This document shows positions 27,972-36,569 of a DNA stretch of 64,000 nucleotides, piece by piece (position 1 is the stretch's first letter; each line of letters starts with the position of its first letter). The notes beneath the pieces are model-generated. The model searched no databases. It was not told where the DNA came from and was given only the letters and a program-made list of their open reading frames with translations. Source of the DNA: Chitinophaga terrae (ex Kim and Jung 2007) (GTDB lineage: Bacteria; Bacteroidota; Bacteroidia; Chitinophagales; Chitinophagaceae); NCBI RefSeq assembly GCF_900107795.1, contig NZ_FNRL01000002.1, forward strand, positions 124,001 through 188,000, given 5' to 3'. The position numbers and the translations under genes were made by a program.

Positions 27972-29128
27972 TGGAATCGCAGAAAATTATTTCATTTATA
28001 AGGGAAACGTTTAAACAAAAAGAAGGATTTATTCCTTTGCATGTCCCTTATTTTAGAGGGAATGAAAAGAAATATGTCTTAGATACCATTGACTCAACTT
28101 TTGTATCATCTGTAGGAGCATATGTTACACGTTTTGAAGAGATGATGAAAAATATTACTGGAGCCAAATATGCTATTGCGACAGTTAACGGAACAACTGC
28201 ATTACATCTTGCATTGATATTAGCGGGAGTTAAAAACGGAACCGAGGTAATTACCCAGCCATTGACTTTTGTGGCAACAGCAAATGCTATTGTACATGCT
28301 GGGGGGATGCCTGTTTTTGTAGACGTTGATATTGATACATTAGGGTTGTCGCCAACTGCCTTGAGACAATTCCTTCTAGAACATACCGAAAGGGATGAAA
28401 ATGGTAAATGTATTAACAAGACCAGTAAACGTCGCATTGCCGCATGTGTACCTATGCATACATTCGGATTTCCAGCTAAGATTGCCGAAATAGCAGAAAT
28501 ATGTAACGAATATGGTATTCCTCTTGTAGAAGATGCGGCCGAATCATTGGGAAGTTATACCAATGGCAGACATACCGGAACATTTGGACTACTTGGAACG
28601 TTTAGTTTCAACGGTAACAAAACTGTTACCTGTGGAGGAGGAGGAGTAATTGTTACAAATGATGATAGTATCGGACACAAAGCAAAGCATATTTCTACAA
28701 CTGCTAAGGTACAACATAGCTGGGAATTTTATCATGATGATATAGGCTATAATTACCGATTACCGAATCTTAATGCTGCGTTGGCATGTGCCCAATTAGA
28801 GGAACTAAATCACATTCTGACGAATAAAAAGGAATTGGCGGCGTTATATAAAGGCTTTTTTCGAGATTCAGCTATTAAATTTGTCGACGAGCCACAGGCA
28901 ACATCTGCAAATTTTTGGTTAAATACGATCGTCTTCCCTGACCACGAATCCCAACAGGATTTCTTAAGGGAATCTAATGGTCATCAGGTTATGACGAGAC
29001 CCATCTGGAAACTGATGAGCAGTTTACCAATGTATCAGTATTGTGAGAAAGACAGTCTTACCAACTCGAAATGGTTAGAAGAGAGAGTGGTTAATATTCC
29101 AAGCAGTGTTAGACCAAAGAGTAAATAA
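27971..29128 (+). CDS. legC: PLP-dependent aminotransferase LegC
   Basis: DegT/DnrJ/EryC1-type sugar aminotransferase, 385 residues. The PLP lysine is K217 in FNGNKTVTCGGGG, and the PLP-binding Asp lies in LVEDAAES (D188). LegC adds the 4-amino group to the keto sugar made by LegB. Translationally coupled to legB by the TAATG overlap. The last residues (SVRPKSK) end shortly before the acyl carrier protein gene. Confidence 0.9.
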   Translation: MESQKIISFIRETFKQKEGFIPLHVPYFRGNEKKYVLDTIDSTFVSSVGAYVTRFEEMMKNITGAKYAIATVNGTTALHLALILAGVKNGTEVITQPLTFVATANAIVHAGGMPVFVDVDIDTLGLSPTALRQFLLEHTERDENGKCINKTSKRRIAACVPMHTFGFPAKIAEIAEICNEYGIPLVEDAAESLGSYTNGRHTGTFGLLGTFSFNGNKTVTCGGGGVIVTNDDSIGHKAKHISTTAKVQHSWEFYHDDIGYNYRLPNLNAALACAQLEELNHILTNKKELAALYKGFFRDSAIKFVDEPQATSANFWLNTIVFPDHESQQDFLRESNGHQVMTRPIWKLMSSLPMYQYCEKDSLTNSKWLEERVVNIPSSVRPKSK

Positions 29129-29147
29129 TTAATTTTAATATTTAGCT

Positions 29148-29372
29148 ATGACTATTGAGAACTTTGTAAAAAAATTTGAAGAACAGTTGGAAGATATTAC
29201 CCCAGGGACCATTACTCCATCAACAGCATTCAAAGAGTTGGAAGAGTGGGATTCTATGACTAACCTGGTAATTATTGCGATGGTAGACAGAGAATACAAT
29301 AAACAGATAACAGGTAATGATTTAAGTACTGCGACAACAATACAAGACTTGTATAATCTGATTAATAGTTAG
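29148..29372 (+). CDS. Acyl carrier protein
   Basis: A 74-residue carrier protein. The phosphopantetheine-accepting serine is S36 in EEWDSMTNL, a variant of the usual DSL motif. It is clearly distinct from a housekeeping AcpP and is placed between legC and two fatty-acid-type enzymes. It would carry the growing acyl chain for the SDR reductase and ketosynthase encoded immediately downstream. Confidence 0.88.
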   Translation: MTIENFVKKFEEQLEDITPGTITPSTAFKELEEWDSMTNLVIIAMVDREYNKQITGNDLSTATTIQDLYNLINS

Positions 29373-29388
29373 TTAATAAAAGAGTATT

Positions 29389-30141
29389 ATGTCCTCTCCA
29401 TTTAGTCTTTCTGGCAAAAACATTTTAGTTACTGGGGGATCTTCCGGAATAGGAAAATGTATTGCCCAAACTGTGGCTACTCAGGGGGCTACTGTGATAC
29501 TTCTAGGAAGAAATAAAGAGCGTTTGCAAGAAGTAGTTGACAAGTTGCCAGGTAAAGGCCATAACTTTTATGCAGTCGATTTAACAAGAGAAGAAGAGAT
29601 GAATACATTTGTAGATAATGTCGGCCGGTTAAATGGAGTCGTTCATTCTGCTGGTTTACTTTCTCTTCTACCTATAAAAATATTAGATGCAACAAACATG
29701 GAGTTAATTAGTAAGATCAATTACATTGCTCCGGTACAGTTGACCAGAATACTAATTAACAACAAAAAATTAGGTGCTAATACGTCGGTGGTTTTTATCA
29801 CATCTGTAAATGGTGTTTTTACAACGGTAAAAGGTTTTGCCGCTTATAGTGGAACAAAGGCGGCATTGAATAGTATAAGTAAAGTGTTTGCTTTAGAATA
29901 TGCATCTCGCCAGATTAGATTTAATACTGTTGCCCCAGGAATGATTAAAACAGAGATGTATGAAGAGATGGTAAAAAAAGTGGGCGAGGAAAGTGTAAAA
30001 CAAGACAAACTGAAGTATCCGCTAGGTGACTACGGAAATCCCGAGGATGTTGCTAATGCTACTGTCTATCTTCTGGCCGACGCAAGTAAATGGGTAACTG
30101 GTACTTCTTTAGTCGTTGACGGAGGATTGACCATTACATAA
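29389..30141 (+). CDS. SDR-family 3-oxoacyl-ACP reductase-like
   Basis: Classical short-chain dehydrogenase, 250 residues: the NAD(P) motif TGGSSGIG at 15-22, catalytic S139, Y153 and K157 (YSGTK), and the C-terminal GTSLVVDGG. The position next to an ACP and a KASIII gene points to FabG-like reduction of a 3-oxoacyl-ACP to the 3-hydroxyacyl form, but family sequence alone would also allow a sugar dehydrogenase. Gaps of 16 and 10 bases to its neighbours indicate one operon. Confidence 0.87.
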   Translation: MSSPFSLSGKNILVTGGSSGIGKCIAQTVATQGATVILLGRNKERLQEVVDKLPGKGHNFYAVDLTREEEMNTFVDNVGRLNGVVHSAGLLSLLPIKILDATNMELISKINYIAPVQLTRILINNKKLGANTSVVFITSVNGVFTTVKGFAAYSGTKAALNSISKVFALEYASRQIRFNTVAPGMIKTEMYEEMVKKVGEESVKQDKLKYPLGDYGNPEDVANATVYLLADASKWVTGTSLVVDGGLTIT

Positions 30142-30151
30142 ACTGTAAGCT

Positions 30152-31129
30152 ATGATCTTTATTAATGGAATATCTTATTACTTACCGGAGAAAAAACTTT
30201 CAAATAGAGAATTGAATGAGTTGTTCCCCGATTGGTCAGTTGAAAAAATTGCCGCTAAAACTGGGATAGTGGAAAGACATATTGCGGCAGAAGATGAGTT
30301 TAGCTCTGGCATGGCGGTTAAAGCTGCCCAAAAGTTGTTTAAAGAATATCAGATTTCTCCTGATGAAATAGAATTCGTTTTGTTATGCACCCAAAGCCCA
30401 GATTATTTATTGCCAACCACTGCTTGCATAGTTCAGGACTTACTGGGAATACCAACCACTGTGGGAGCAATGGATTATAACCTTGGATGTTCAGGCTATA
30501 TTTATGGATTAAGTACTGCAAAAGGACTGATTCAATCAGGCGATGTAAGCAATGTGTTGCTGTTGACCTCTGAGACATATTCTAAGCATCTTGCTGAAAA
30601 TGATAAAAGCGTCAGAACTATTTTTGGCGATGCAGCCAGTGCAACCTTGATTTCAAGAAAACGAAAAGGAGCTTCAATAGGTAAAACATCCTTTGGCACT
30701 GATGGGAAGGGTGCTGCTAATCTGATTCTTAAAAGAGGGGGAGCACGGAACATCAATTGTGACCTGACAGGTAGCAATGAAGGAAAACTATTTATGAACG
30801 GCGCAGAGATATTTACTTTTACTTTGAAAGTGGTTCCTGCAATAGTTGAAGATACACTAAAAAAGAATGAATTAAAACTTGATAATATTGATCTGTTCAT
30901 TTTTCACCAGGCAAACAAGTATATGCTTGAGCATTTGAGGATGAAGATGAATATACCAGAAGATAAATTTTATGTCCATATATCACATTGTGGTAATACA
31001 GTATCTTCAACAATTCCAATTGCTCTAAAAGCTGCTGAACAGGAAGGGTACTTGAAACCTGGAATGACTGTAATGTTAACCGGCTTCGGTGTAGGCTACT
31101 CTTGGGGTGCTTCTATTATTCATTATTAA
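30152..31129 (+). CDS. Ketoacyl-ACP synthase III (FabH-like)
   Basis: Thiolase-fold condensing enzyme of 325 residues with the KASIII triad C113 (NLGCSGY), H252 (FHQAN) and N282 (HCGNT). Such enzymes condense acetyl-CoA or another acyl-CoA with malonyl-ACP. Together with the ACP and SDR next to it, it could make 3-hydroxybutyryl-ACP. A housekeeping FabH would normally sit with plsX or other fatty-acid genes, not in a sugar cluster. It ends 11 bases before the acyltransferase ATG. Confidence 0.9.
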   Translation: MIFINGISYYLPEKKLSNRELNELFPDWSVEKIAAKTGIVERHIAAEDEFSSGMAVKAAQKLFKEYQISPDEIEFVLLCTQSPDYLLPTTACIVQDLLGIPTTVGAMDYNLGCSGYIYGLSTAKGLIQSGDVSNVLLLTSETYSKHLAENDKSVRTIFGDAASATLISRKRKGASIGKTSFGTDGKGAANLILKRGGARNINCDLTGSNEGKLFMNGAEIFTFTLKVVPAIVEDTLKKNELKLDNIDLFIFHQANKYMLEHLRMKMNIPEDKFYVHISHCGNTVSSTIPIALKAAEQEGYLKPGMTVMLTGFGVGYSWGASIIHY

Positions 31130-31140
31130 TTAATACCGAT

Positions 31141-31767
31141 ATGAAGAAGATTGCCATTTTGGGATCTGGAGGATTTGCAAAAGAAGTACTTTTTTTAATT
31201 GAGGAAATTGGTGGTTATGATATAGTCGCTTTTGTAGACGTCGAGGAGAAGGAAAGCCTAGTCATTGCTGGTAAATCCTATCAGGTAATTTCGGAAAAGC
31301 AATTATCAGAACTTGGGAATCAGGTAAACCTGACAATTGGGATCGGAGATCCCAAGCTGATAAGAAAGTTGGCAGATAAATTTAAGGGAGATTTCACGTT
31401 TCCTAATTTAGTGCATCCTTCAGTTATAGGTAACTTCAAAGATATAATACTCGGGGAGGGAAATATTATTACTGCTAGCTGTATTTTTACAACAAGTATT
31501 ACAATTGGTTCCTTCAATGTATTTAATCTCGGAGTAACCGTGGGGCACGATGCTATTATAGGAGACTGTAACGTGCTTAATCCAATGGTTAATATATCGG
31601 GAGGTGTTAAGATTGGAAATTCGAATCTGATAGGTGTGAATGCAACAATTCTGCAATACAAAAATGTGGGTAATAATTCCATAGTCGGCGCTGCAAGCCT
31701 TGTTACTAAGAACGTTGATAATGATGTTACAGTAGTTGGGGTGCCTGCAATAAAAATTACAAAGTAA
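31141..31767 (+). CDS. NeuD/PglD/LegH-type sugar acyltransferase
   Basis: A 208-residue acyltransferase with an N-terminal Rossmann-like PglD domain (KKIAILGSGGFAKEVLFLI) and a C-terminal left-handed beta-helix of hexapeptide repeats (from about residue 95). In the legionaminic route this position is taken by LegH, which N-acylates the 4-amino group made by LegC. The ATG at 31141 is chosen because the longer frame overlaps the preceding gene. Directly following the ACP-SDR-KASIII block, it is the natural candidate to use an acyl-ACP in place of acetyl-CoA; that is inference. Confidence 0.87.
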   Translation: MKKIAILGSGGFAKEVLFLIEEIGGYDIVAFVDVEEKESLVIAGKSYQVISEKQLSELGNQVNLTIGIGDPKLIRKLADKFKGDFTFPNLVHPSVIGNFKDIILGEGNIITASCIFTTSITIGSFNVFNLGVTVGHDAIIGDCNVLNPMVNISGGVKIGNSNLIGVNATILQYKNVGNNSIVGAASLVTKNVDNDVTVVGVPAIKITK

Positions 31768-31787
31768 AAAGTAAAGAAGTGATAATT

Positions 31788-32795
31788 ATGAGCAATCGTA
31801 TTTTAATTATAGCCGAAGCGGGTGTTAACCATAATGGAGAGCTTACTCTCGCAAAGAAATTAATTGACGAAGCTGCTAATGCGGGAGCTGACTATGTAAA
31901 ATTTCAGACTTTTATTGCTGAAAAGAATATTTCCAGATATGCTCCGAAGGCTGCATATCAACAGGAAAATACAAGATCAGCGGAGAGTCAGCTCGAAATG
32001 ATAAAAAAACTGGAACTCTCAGAGAAGGATCATTGGGAACTTCTGGCATATTGCAAAACAAAGAACATAGGATTTCTCTCAACACCATTTGATTTTAATA
32101 GTATTCGGTTAATTAAAGAGATGGGCATAACAGTCGGTAAAATACCTTCTGGTGAGATAGTGAATCTTCCTTACCTGAGAGCTATGTCTGCGGCATTCCC
32201 CGAAATCATTTTTTCTACAGGGATGGCATCTATGAAGGAAATTGAGCAAGCGCTTGGGATACTGCTTCAAAGCGGTACGGATAAAAAAAGTATTACTGTA
32301 TTGCATTGTAATACAGAGTATCCGACTCCAATGCAGGATGTTAATCTTAGTGCAATGATTTCTATAAAGAACGAGTTTGGTGTTAAGGTTGGCTATTCTG
32401 ATCATACTCTAGGAATTGAGGTACCTATAGCAGCTGTTGCACTTGGTGCCGAAGTAATCGAAAAGCATTTTACACTGGACAAAAATATGAAGGGACCCGA
32501 CCATAGAGCTTCACTGGATCCGGTAGAATTGAAAGCAATGGTAGATGCTATAAGAAATATTGAGAAAGCTATGGGGGATGGTATAAAGAAACCCTCCCCA
32601 TCCGAGATGAAAAATATCGAAATTGTCCGTAAGAGTATTGTAGCCGGGAGGGATATAAAAAAAGGGGAGATATTTTCGCCCGATAATCTGGAGATAAAAC
32701 GTCCTGGTATCGGTATTAGCCCTCTCGAATGGGATAGTGTAGTGGGTAAAGCAGCTATTAGGGATTTTTCGGCGGACGAAATTATTGAATTATGA
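31788..32795 (+). CDS. legI: N-acetylneuraminate/legionaminate synthase
   Basis: NeuB-family synthase of 335 residues that condenses a 6-carbon sugar with phosphoenolpyruvate to a nonulosonic acid. The TIM barrel opens with IAEAGVNHNGE and YVKFQTF, carries GYSDHTLGIE and EKHFTLDK, and ends with a SAF antifreeze-like domain (about 275-335, VAGRDIKKGEIFSPDNLEIK). The ATG at 31788 is used; the frame can be read from GTG 31779. LegB, LegC and LegG around it make the legionaminate version more likely than sialate or pseudaminate. It overlaps legG by four bases (ATGA). Confidence 0.92.
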   Translation: MSNRILIIAEAGVNHNGELTLAKKLIDEAANAGADYVKFQTFIAEKNISRYAPKAAYQQENTRSAESQLEMIKKLELSEKDHWELLAYCKTKNIGFLSTPFDFNSIRLIKEMGITVGKIPSGEIVNLPYLRAMSAAFPEIIFSTGMASMKEIEQALGILLQSGTDKKSITVLHCNTEYPTPMQDVNLSAMISIKNEFGVKVGYSDHTLGIEVPIAAVALGAEVIEKHFTLDKNMKGPDHRASLDPVELKAMVDAIRNIEKAMGDGIKKPSPSEMKNIEIVRKSIVAGRDIKKGEIFSPDNLEIKRPGIGISPLEWDSVVGKAAIRDFSADEIIEL

Positions 32796-33955
32796 GCGAA
32801 AAGAGGAAAATATGTGTAGTAACTGGTACAAGGGCAGAATACGGGTTGTTGTACTGGACTATGAAAGGAATCTTAGCGGACAAGGACTTAGAATTACAGC
32901 TGATTGTGACAGGGATGCATTTGTCCCCGGAATTTGGCTTAACATATAAACAAATTGAGTTAGATGGCTTTCTGATTAACAAGAAAGTTGAAATGCTTTT
33001 GTCCTCCGATACTTCAGTTGGTATTAATAAGAGCATAGGCTTGGGGGTGATTGGATTCGGTGAGGCATTTAGTGAGCTTAAACCAGATATTATTCTGGTT
33101 CTTGGTGATAGATTTGAAATATTTGCTGCCGTGACAGCCGCAATGGTCTCGCGTATTCCTGTGGCGCATTGTCATGGGGGGGAAGCAACCGAAGGGGTGA
33201 TCGATGAACCGATTCGACATTCGATAACGAAGATGTCACATTTGCATTTTACTGCAACAGAGTCTTTCCGGAAACGAGTTATTCAGTTGGGAGAGCAACC
33301 TGACCGTGTACTTAATGTTGGCGGATTGGGCATTGAAAATATTAACAAGCTACATTTGTTATCCAGGCCCGAATTTGAGCAAAGTATTAATTTTAAATTA
33401 AAGAGAAGAAACATCCTGATCACTTTCCATCCAGTTACTCTTGAATTTTCCACTGCACAGCAGCAATTCCAGAACTTATTGGAAGTACTTGATCAGCAAG
33501 AAGATACGGCGTTGATTTTTACAAAGGCCAACGCGGATACAGAAGGACGCATTATCAACCAGATGATTGACGCATATGCCGCAAAAAATTCGGATAAAGC
33601 GGTTGCTTTCACCTCACTTGGGCAGTTGCGATATTTGTCTGCGTTACAGCATGTCGACCTAGTCATAGGCAATTCATCCAGCGGATTGGTCGAAGCTCCG
33701 TCGTTTAAAAAAGCAACCATCAATATTGGGGACCGCCAGAAAGGGCGAATCATGGCTGAAAGTGTAATCGCTTGCGATTCGTCTATTAGCGCAATTAAAG
33801 CCGCTATTACCCTAGCTATTTCAGAGGAATTTCAGAATAAACTTAAAACAGTTGAGAATCCTTATGGTAAAGGCAACTCATCTGTCGAAATTGTCGCATC
33901 GTTAAAAAATGCGCATTTAGATGGTATATTGAAGAAACAATTCTATGACTTATAA
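32792..33955 (+). CDS. legG: Hydrolysing NDP-sugar 2-epimerase (NeuC/LegG)
   Basis: GT-B-fold 2-epimerase of 387 residues. It has TGTRAEYGLL near the N-terminus, VLGDRFEIFAA, HCHGGEATEGVIDE (NeuC-type) and GNSSSGLVEAP. The hydrolysing type removes the nucleotide while inverting C2, giving the free manno-configured diamino sugar used by the synthase upstream. A NeuC-type enzyme is the mark of legionaminic or sialic acid synthesis and argues against pseudaminic acid. Coupled to legI by an ATGA overlap. Confidence 0.92.
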   Translation: MSEKRKICVVTGTRAEYGLLYWTMKGILADKDLELQLIVTGMHLSPEFGLTYKQIELDGFLINKKVEMLLSSDTSVGINKSIGLGVIGFGEAFSELKPDIILVLGDRFEIFAAVTAAMVSRIPVAHCHGGEATEGVIDEPIRHSITKMSHLHFTATESFRKRVIQLGEQPDRVLNVGGLGIENINKLHLLSRPEFEQSINFKLKRRNILITFHPVTLEFSTAQQQFQNLLEVLDQQEDTALIFTKANADTEGRIINQMIDAYAAKNSDKAVAFTSLGQLRYLSALQHVDLVIGNSSSGLVEAPSFKKATINIGDRQKGRIMAESVIACDSSISAIKAAITLAISEEFQNKLKTVENPYGKGNSSVEIVASLKNAHLDGILKKQFYDL

Positions 33956-33960
33956 TATAT

Positions 33961-34632
33961 GAGAATTTCCTTTATAAGTACAGTGGAGTTCTCATCACAG
34001 GCGTTTACGATTGTTGCAAACGCTCCTGGCCGCTGAGATTGTTGGCGTGGCAACCAAAGTTGATTCAGGCTTTGATGCAGAATTACAGAGGCCGACATCC
34101 GATTATTTGGGCTCGCGTTGGGGCTTAAAAAGAACGGGCAGCCCCTTCTTTTATGGAAGGCGCGGACACTTGAGATATTTTGTCTCAGGAGTTTATTGAA
34201 ATAGAGGGTTCTGATAATGCTGCGTCTTTATATGGGAAGATAACAGATATCGCACTGAAAAAAATTGCAGAGTTTACTGAACAGCTTGCATCTGGTACGT
34301 GAAATAGAATTCCCCAGAATAAAAAGAAGAGAATGTATGGAGACAAAGAGGGATGAAAGACGGTAGTATTGACTTTAGAATGAGTTCGAAATCAATTCAT
34401 AACCTTCAGGGCGCTTAGCAAACCATATGTTGGTGCACATCTGGAATATAACGGAAGTTTTGTAAAGACCTGGGAATCAAGACTTGAAGCCGACGGAGAA
34501 GACGAAAATTTAGAGCCGGGGAGAGTTTTAGAAACTGATGGAAGTGCTACAAAAACTAAAACAGGACATGGAGTTATATGGCTTACATCACATGAATTTG
34601 ATAAATTACCAATTAAAGGTGAATATTTATGA
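33961..34632 (+). pseudogene. Sugar N-formyltransferase, decayed
   Basis: Fragments of a methionyl-tRNA-formyltransferase-like sugar formyltransferase are spread over all three frames. They include MRISFISTVEFSSQA at the start, LLAAEIVGVATKVDSGFDAEL, RGRHP, then EGSDNAASLYGKITDIALKKI, KDGSIDFRMSSKSIHNL and KPYVGAHLEYNG, with a C-terminal LPIKGEYL. Between FDAEL and RGRHP about 60 residues are missing, and there are at least four frame changes or stops. The original gene would have added a formyl group to an amino sugar using N10-formyl-tetrahydrofolate. Its TGA overlaps the ATG of the next remnant. Confidence 0.82.
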
Positions 34633-34782
34633 GTAAGGTAATAGTTATAGCAGCGCATCCCTGATGATGAAGTACTGGGAGTTGGTGGTAACATGTTCAA
34701 ACATGTTGCTGCAGGCAATGAAGTATATTGGCTAATTGTTACTACCGTTAAAGTAGAACTGAAACTAACTGATAAAGACTAA
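34629..34782 (+). pseudogene. PIG-L deacetylase remnant
   Basis: Starts MSKVIVIAAHP; one extra C (about 34660) then breaks the frame, after which DDEVLGVGGNMFKHVAAGN and EVYWLIVTT continue. AHPDDE is the zinc-binding signature of PIG-L/LmbE deacetylases. Only about 50 of roughly 220 residues remain, so a large internal deletion has also occurred. The final TAA overlaps the ATG of ptmE, keeping the original operon junction. The parent enzyme would have removed an N-acetyl group from a sugar. Confidence 0.8.
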
Positions 34783-35825
34783 TGGATTTTCGCAAACATC
34801 TTATTCCCGAAAATGAGAACATTAAGGAGGCATTGCAAAGGTTAAATCAACTTGCAATAGATGCCATACTTTTCGTTGTGGATAAAAACGATAAATTAAT
34901 TGGTTCGCTAACCGATGGAGATATACGAAGAGGGTTAATCAAAGGGTATTCATTTGAGACATCGATCCTGGAATACATTCAACCTAACCCAGCATATATT
35001 TACCGGAATAAAACTGCTCTGGAGGAATTAGAGTCTTTCGGTAAAAGGAATTTGAAAATAATTCCCATTCTGGATGATGAGCACAGGGTTGTCGATATTT
35101 TTAACTTTCGTCTAAAGAAAGCCCTATTACCGCTAGATACAGTACTAATGGCCGGTGGAAAAGGAGAGCGTCTAATGCCGCTTACTAGTAACTGCCCCAA
35201 GCCTATGCTAAAAGTCGGTGCTAAGCCTATCATTGAGCATAATATAGATCGACTTACAACATACGGGATCAATAAAATGTTTATTTCAATTAGGTATCTG
35301 GGAAACCAGATAAAGGAGTATTTTGGATCGGGAGAGAATAAAAATGTTGATATCAAATACATTGAAGAGGATCAACCGTTGGGAACTTTCGGCGCAATGA
35401 GTCTGATAGATTCAATTGAAAAAGACCATATTCTCCTTATGAATTCTGATCTACTAACTAATATTGATTTCGCTGACTTTTATAAATCATTCCTAAGGTC
35501 CGAGGCCGACCTCATGATTGCCAGTATTCCCTATCAGGTGAAAGTACCGTATGCAGTGTTACAGATCAACAATGGTGAAGTAATATCATTTGATGAAAAA
35601 CCAACGTACGACTTTTATTCTAATGGAGGGATTTATATTTTTAAAAGATCACTGTTATCCTATTTGAAGAAGGGAGAATATTTTGACGCTACTGATTTTA
35701 TGGATTTACTTATAAAGGAAAAGAAAAAAGTGTCACATTATCCTATTGTAGGATATTGGCTGGATATTGGCAACCCGCAGGATTTTGAACGAGCACAGCT
35801 AGATATTCTTCATCTCCAAATGTAG
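34782..35825 (+). CDS. ptmE: CBS-domain sugar-1-phosphate guanylyltransferase (PtmE-like)
   Basis: A 347-residue nucleotidyltransferase with a CBS pair at the N-terminus (about 1-115) and a GT-A nucleotidyltransferase domain (about 118-347) opening with LMAGGKGERLMPLT..CPKPML. This domain order is that of Campylobacter PtmE, which makes GDP-glucosamine for the legionaminic route. Here it would supply the GDP-sugar used by LegB. The CBS pair may sense a nucleotide. It begins inside the stop codon of the PIG-L remnant. Confidence 0.85.
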   Translation: MDFRKHLIPENENIKEALQRLNQLAIDAILFVVDKNDKLIGSLTDGDIRRGLIKGYSFETSILEYIQPNPAYIYRNKTALEELESFGKRNLKIIPILDDEHRVVDIFNFRLKKALLPLDTVLMAGGKGERLMPLTSNCPKPMLKVGAKPIIEHNIDRLTTYGINKMFISIRYLGNQIKEYFGSGENKNVDIKYIEEDQPLGTFGAMSLIDSIEKDHILLMNSDLLTNIDFADFYKSFLRSEADLMIASIPYQVKVPYAVLQINNGEVISFDEKPTYDFYSNGGIYIFKRSLLSYLKKGEYFDATDFMDLLIKEKKKVSHYPIVGYWLDIGNPQDFERAQLDILHLQM

Positions 35826-35833
35826 TATTAGAA

Positions 35834-36526
35834 ATGGATACACTAGTATTAATTCCAGCAAGAGGAGGATCTAAAGGTATTCCCAGGAAAAATGTAAAAA
35901 TGTTGGGTGGGAAGCCGTTGATTCAATATTCTATTGATATTGCGAAAATGTTGTTTAGTGATGATGATATTTGTGTTTCTACTGATTCAGAGGAAATCAA
36001 GGATGTTGTGGAATCAAATGGTTTGAAGGTTCCGTTTATGCGCCCAAACTCACTCGCCGCAGATACGTCAGGAATGAGTGAAGTCGTGACCCATGCAATT
36101 CGGCATTTTGAAAATCTTGGCCGGTATTATAAGCACGTTCTTCTGCTACAGCCAACATCTCCGTTTCGTACGCTAACGCAATTGCAGGATATACTCTCAT
36201 GTAGGGAGAGTAATCCGGGGATGATAGTAGGGGTAACAGAAACCAATGCAAATCCATACTATGTTTTATTTGAAGAAGATAAGGCTGGCTTTTTACAGAA
36301 ATCAAAACAAGCCAACTTTGTCCGCCGCCAGGATTGCCCTGTCGTTTGGCAAATAAATGGTTCACTCTATCTGATTGATGTACAGAAACTGAAACAGGAA
36401 GGTGCTATGGGGCTTCTAATGAAGAAGAAATTTATAATGGACGAATTGTCACTAGTCGATATCGATTCTCCACTGGATTGGATGTTTGCTGAATATTTAA
36501 TTGAAAAAGGATTTGTAAAGAATTAG
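35834..36526 (+). CDS. legF: CMP-nonulosonate synthetase (NeuA/LegF)
   Basis: A 230-residue cytidylyltransferase. It has the signature IPARGGSKGIPRKNVKMLGG at residues 7-26, QPTSPFRT for base recognition and the late DELSLVDIDSPLDW. It activates the free nonulosonic acid with CTP to the CMP-sugar used by the transferase. It is the last of the seven biosynthetic steps in this cluster, and no further NeuA is seen. Gap of 8 bases from ptmE. Confidence 0.92.
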   Translation: MDTLVLIPARGGSKGIPRKNVKMLGGKPLIQYSIDIAKMLFSDDDICVSTDSEEIKDVVESNGLKVPFMRPNSLAADTSGMSEVVTHAIRHFENLGRYYKHVLLLQPTSPFRTLTQLQDILSCRESNPGMIVGVTETNANPYYVLFEEDKAGFLQKSKQANFVRRQDCPVVWQINGSLYLIDVQKLKQEGAMGLLMKKKFIMDELSLVDIDSPLDWMFAEYLIEKGFVKN

Positions 36527-36569
36527 TGACTCAATTAACATATATCTCAATATTTTTAAGTAATACCTT

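Noticed and set aside
34011..34199. Plus-strand ORF of 62 codons
   Set aside because: It is a frame-shifted piece of the decayed formyltransferase, not a gene.
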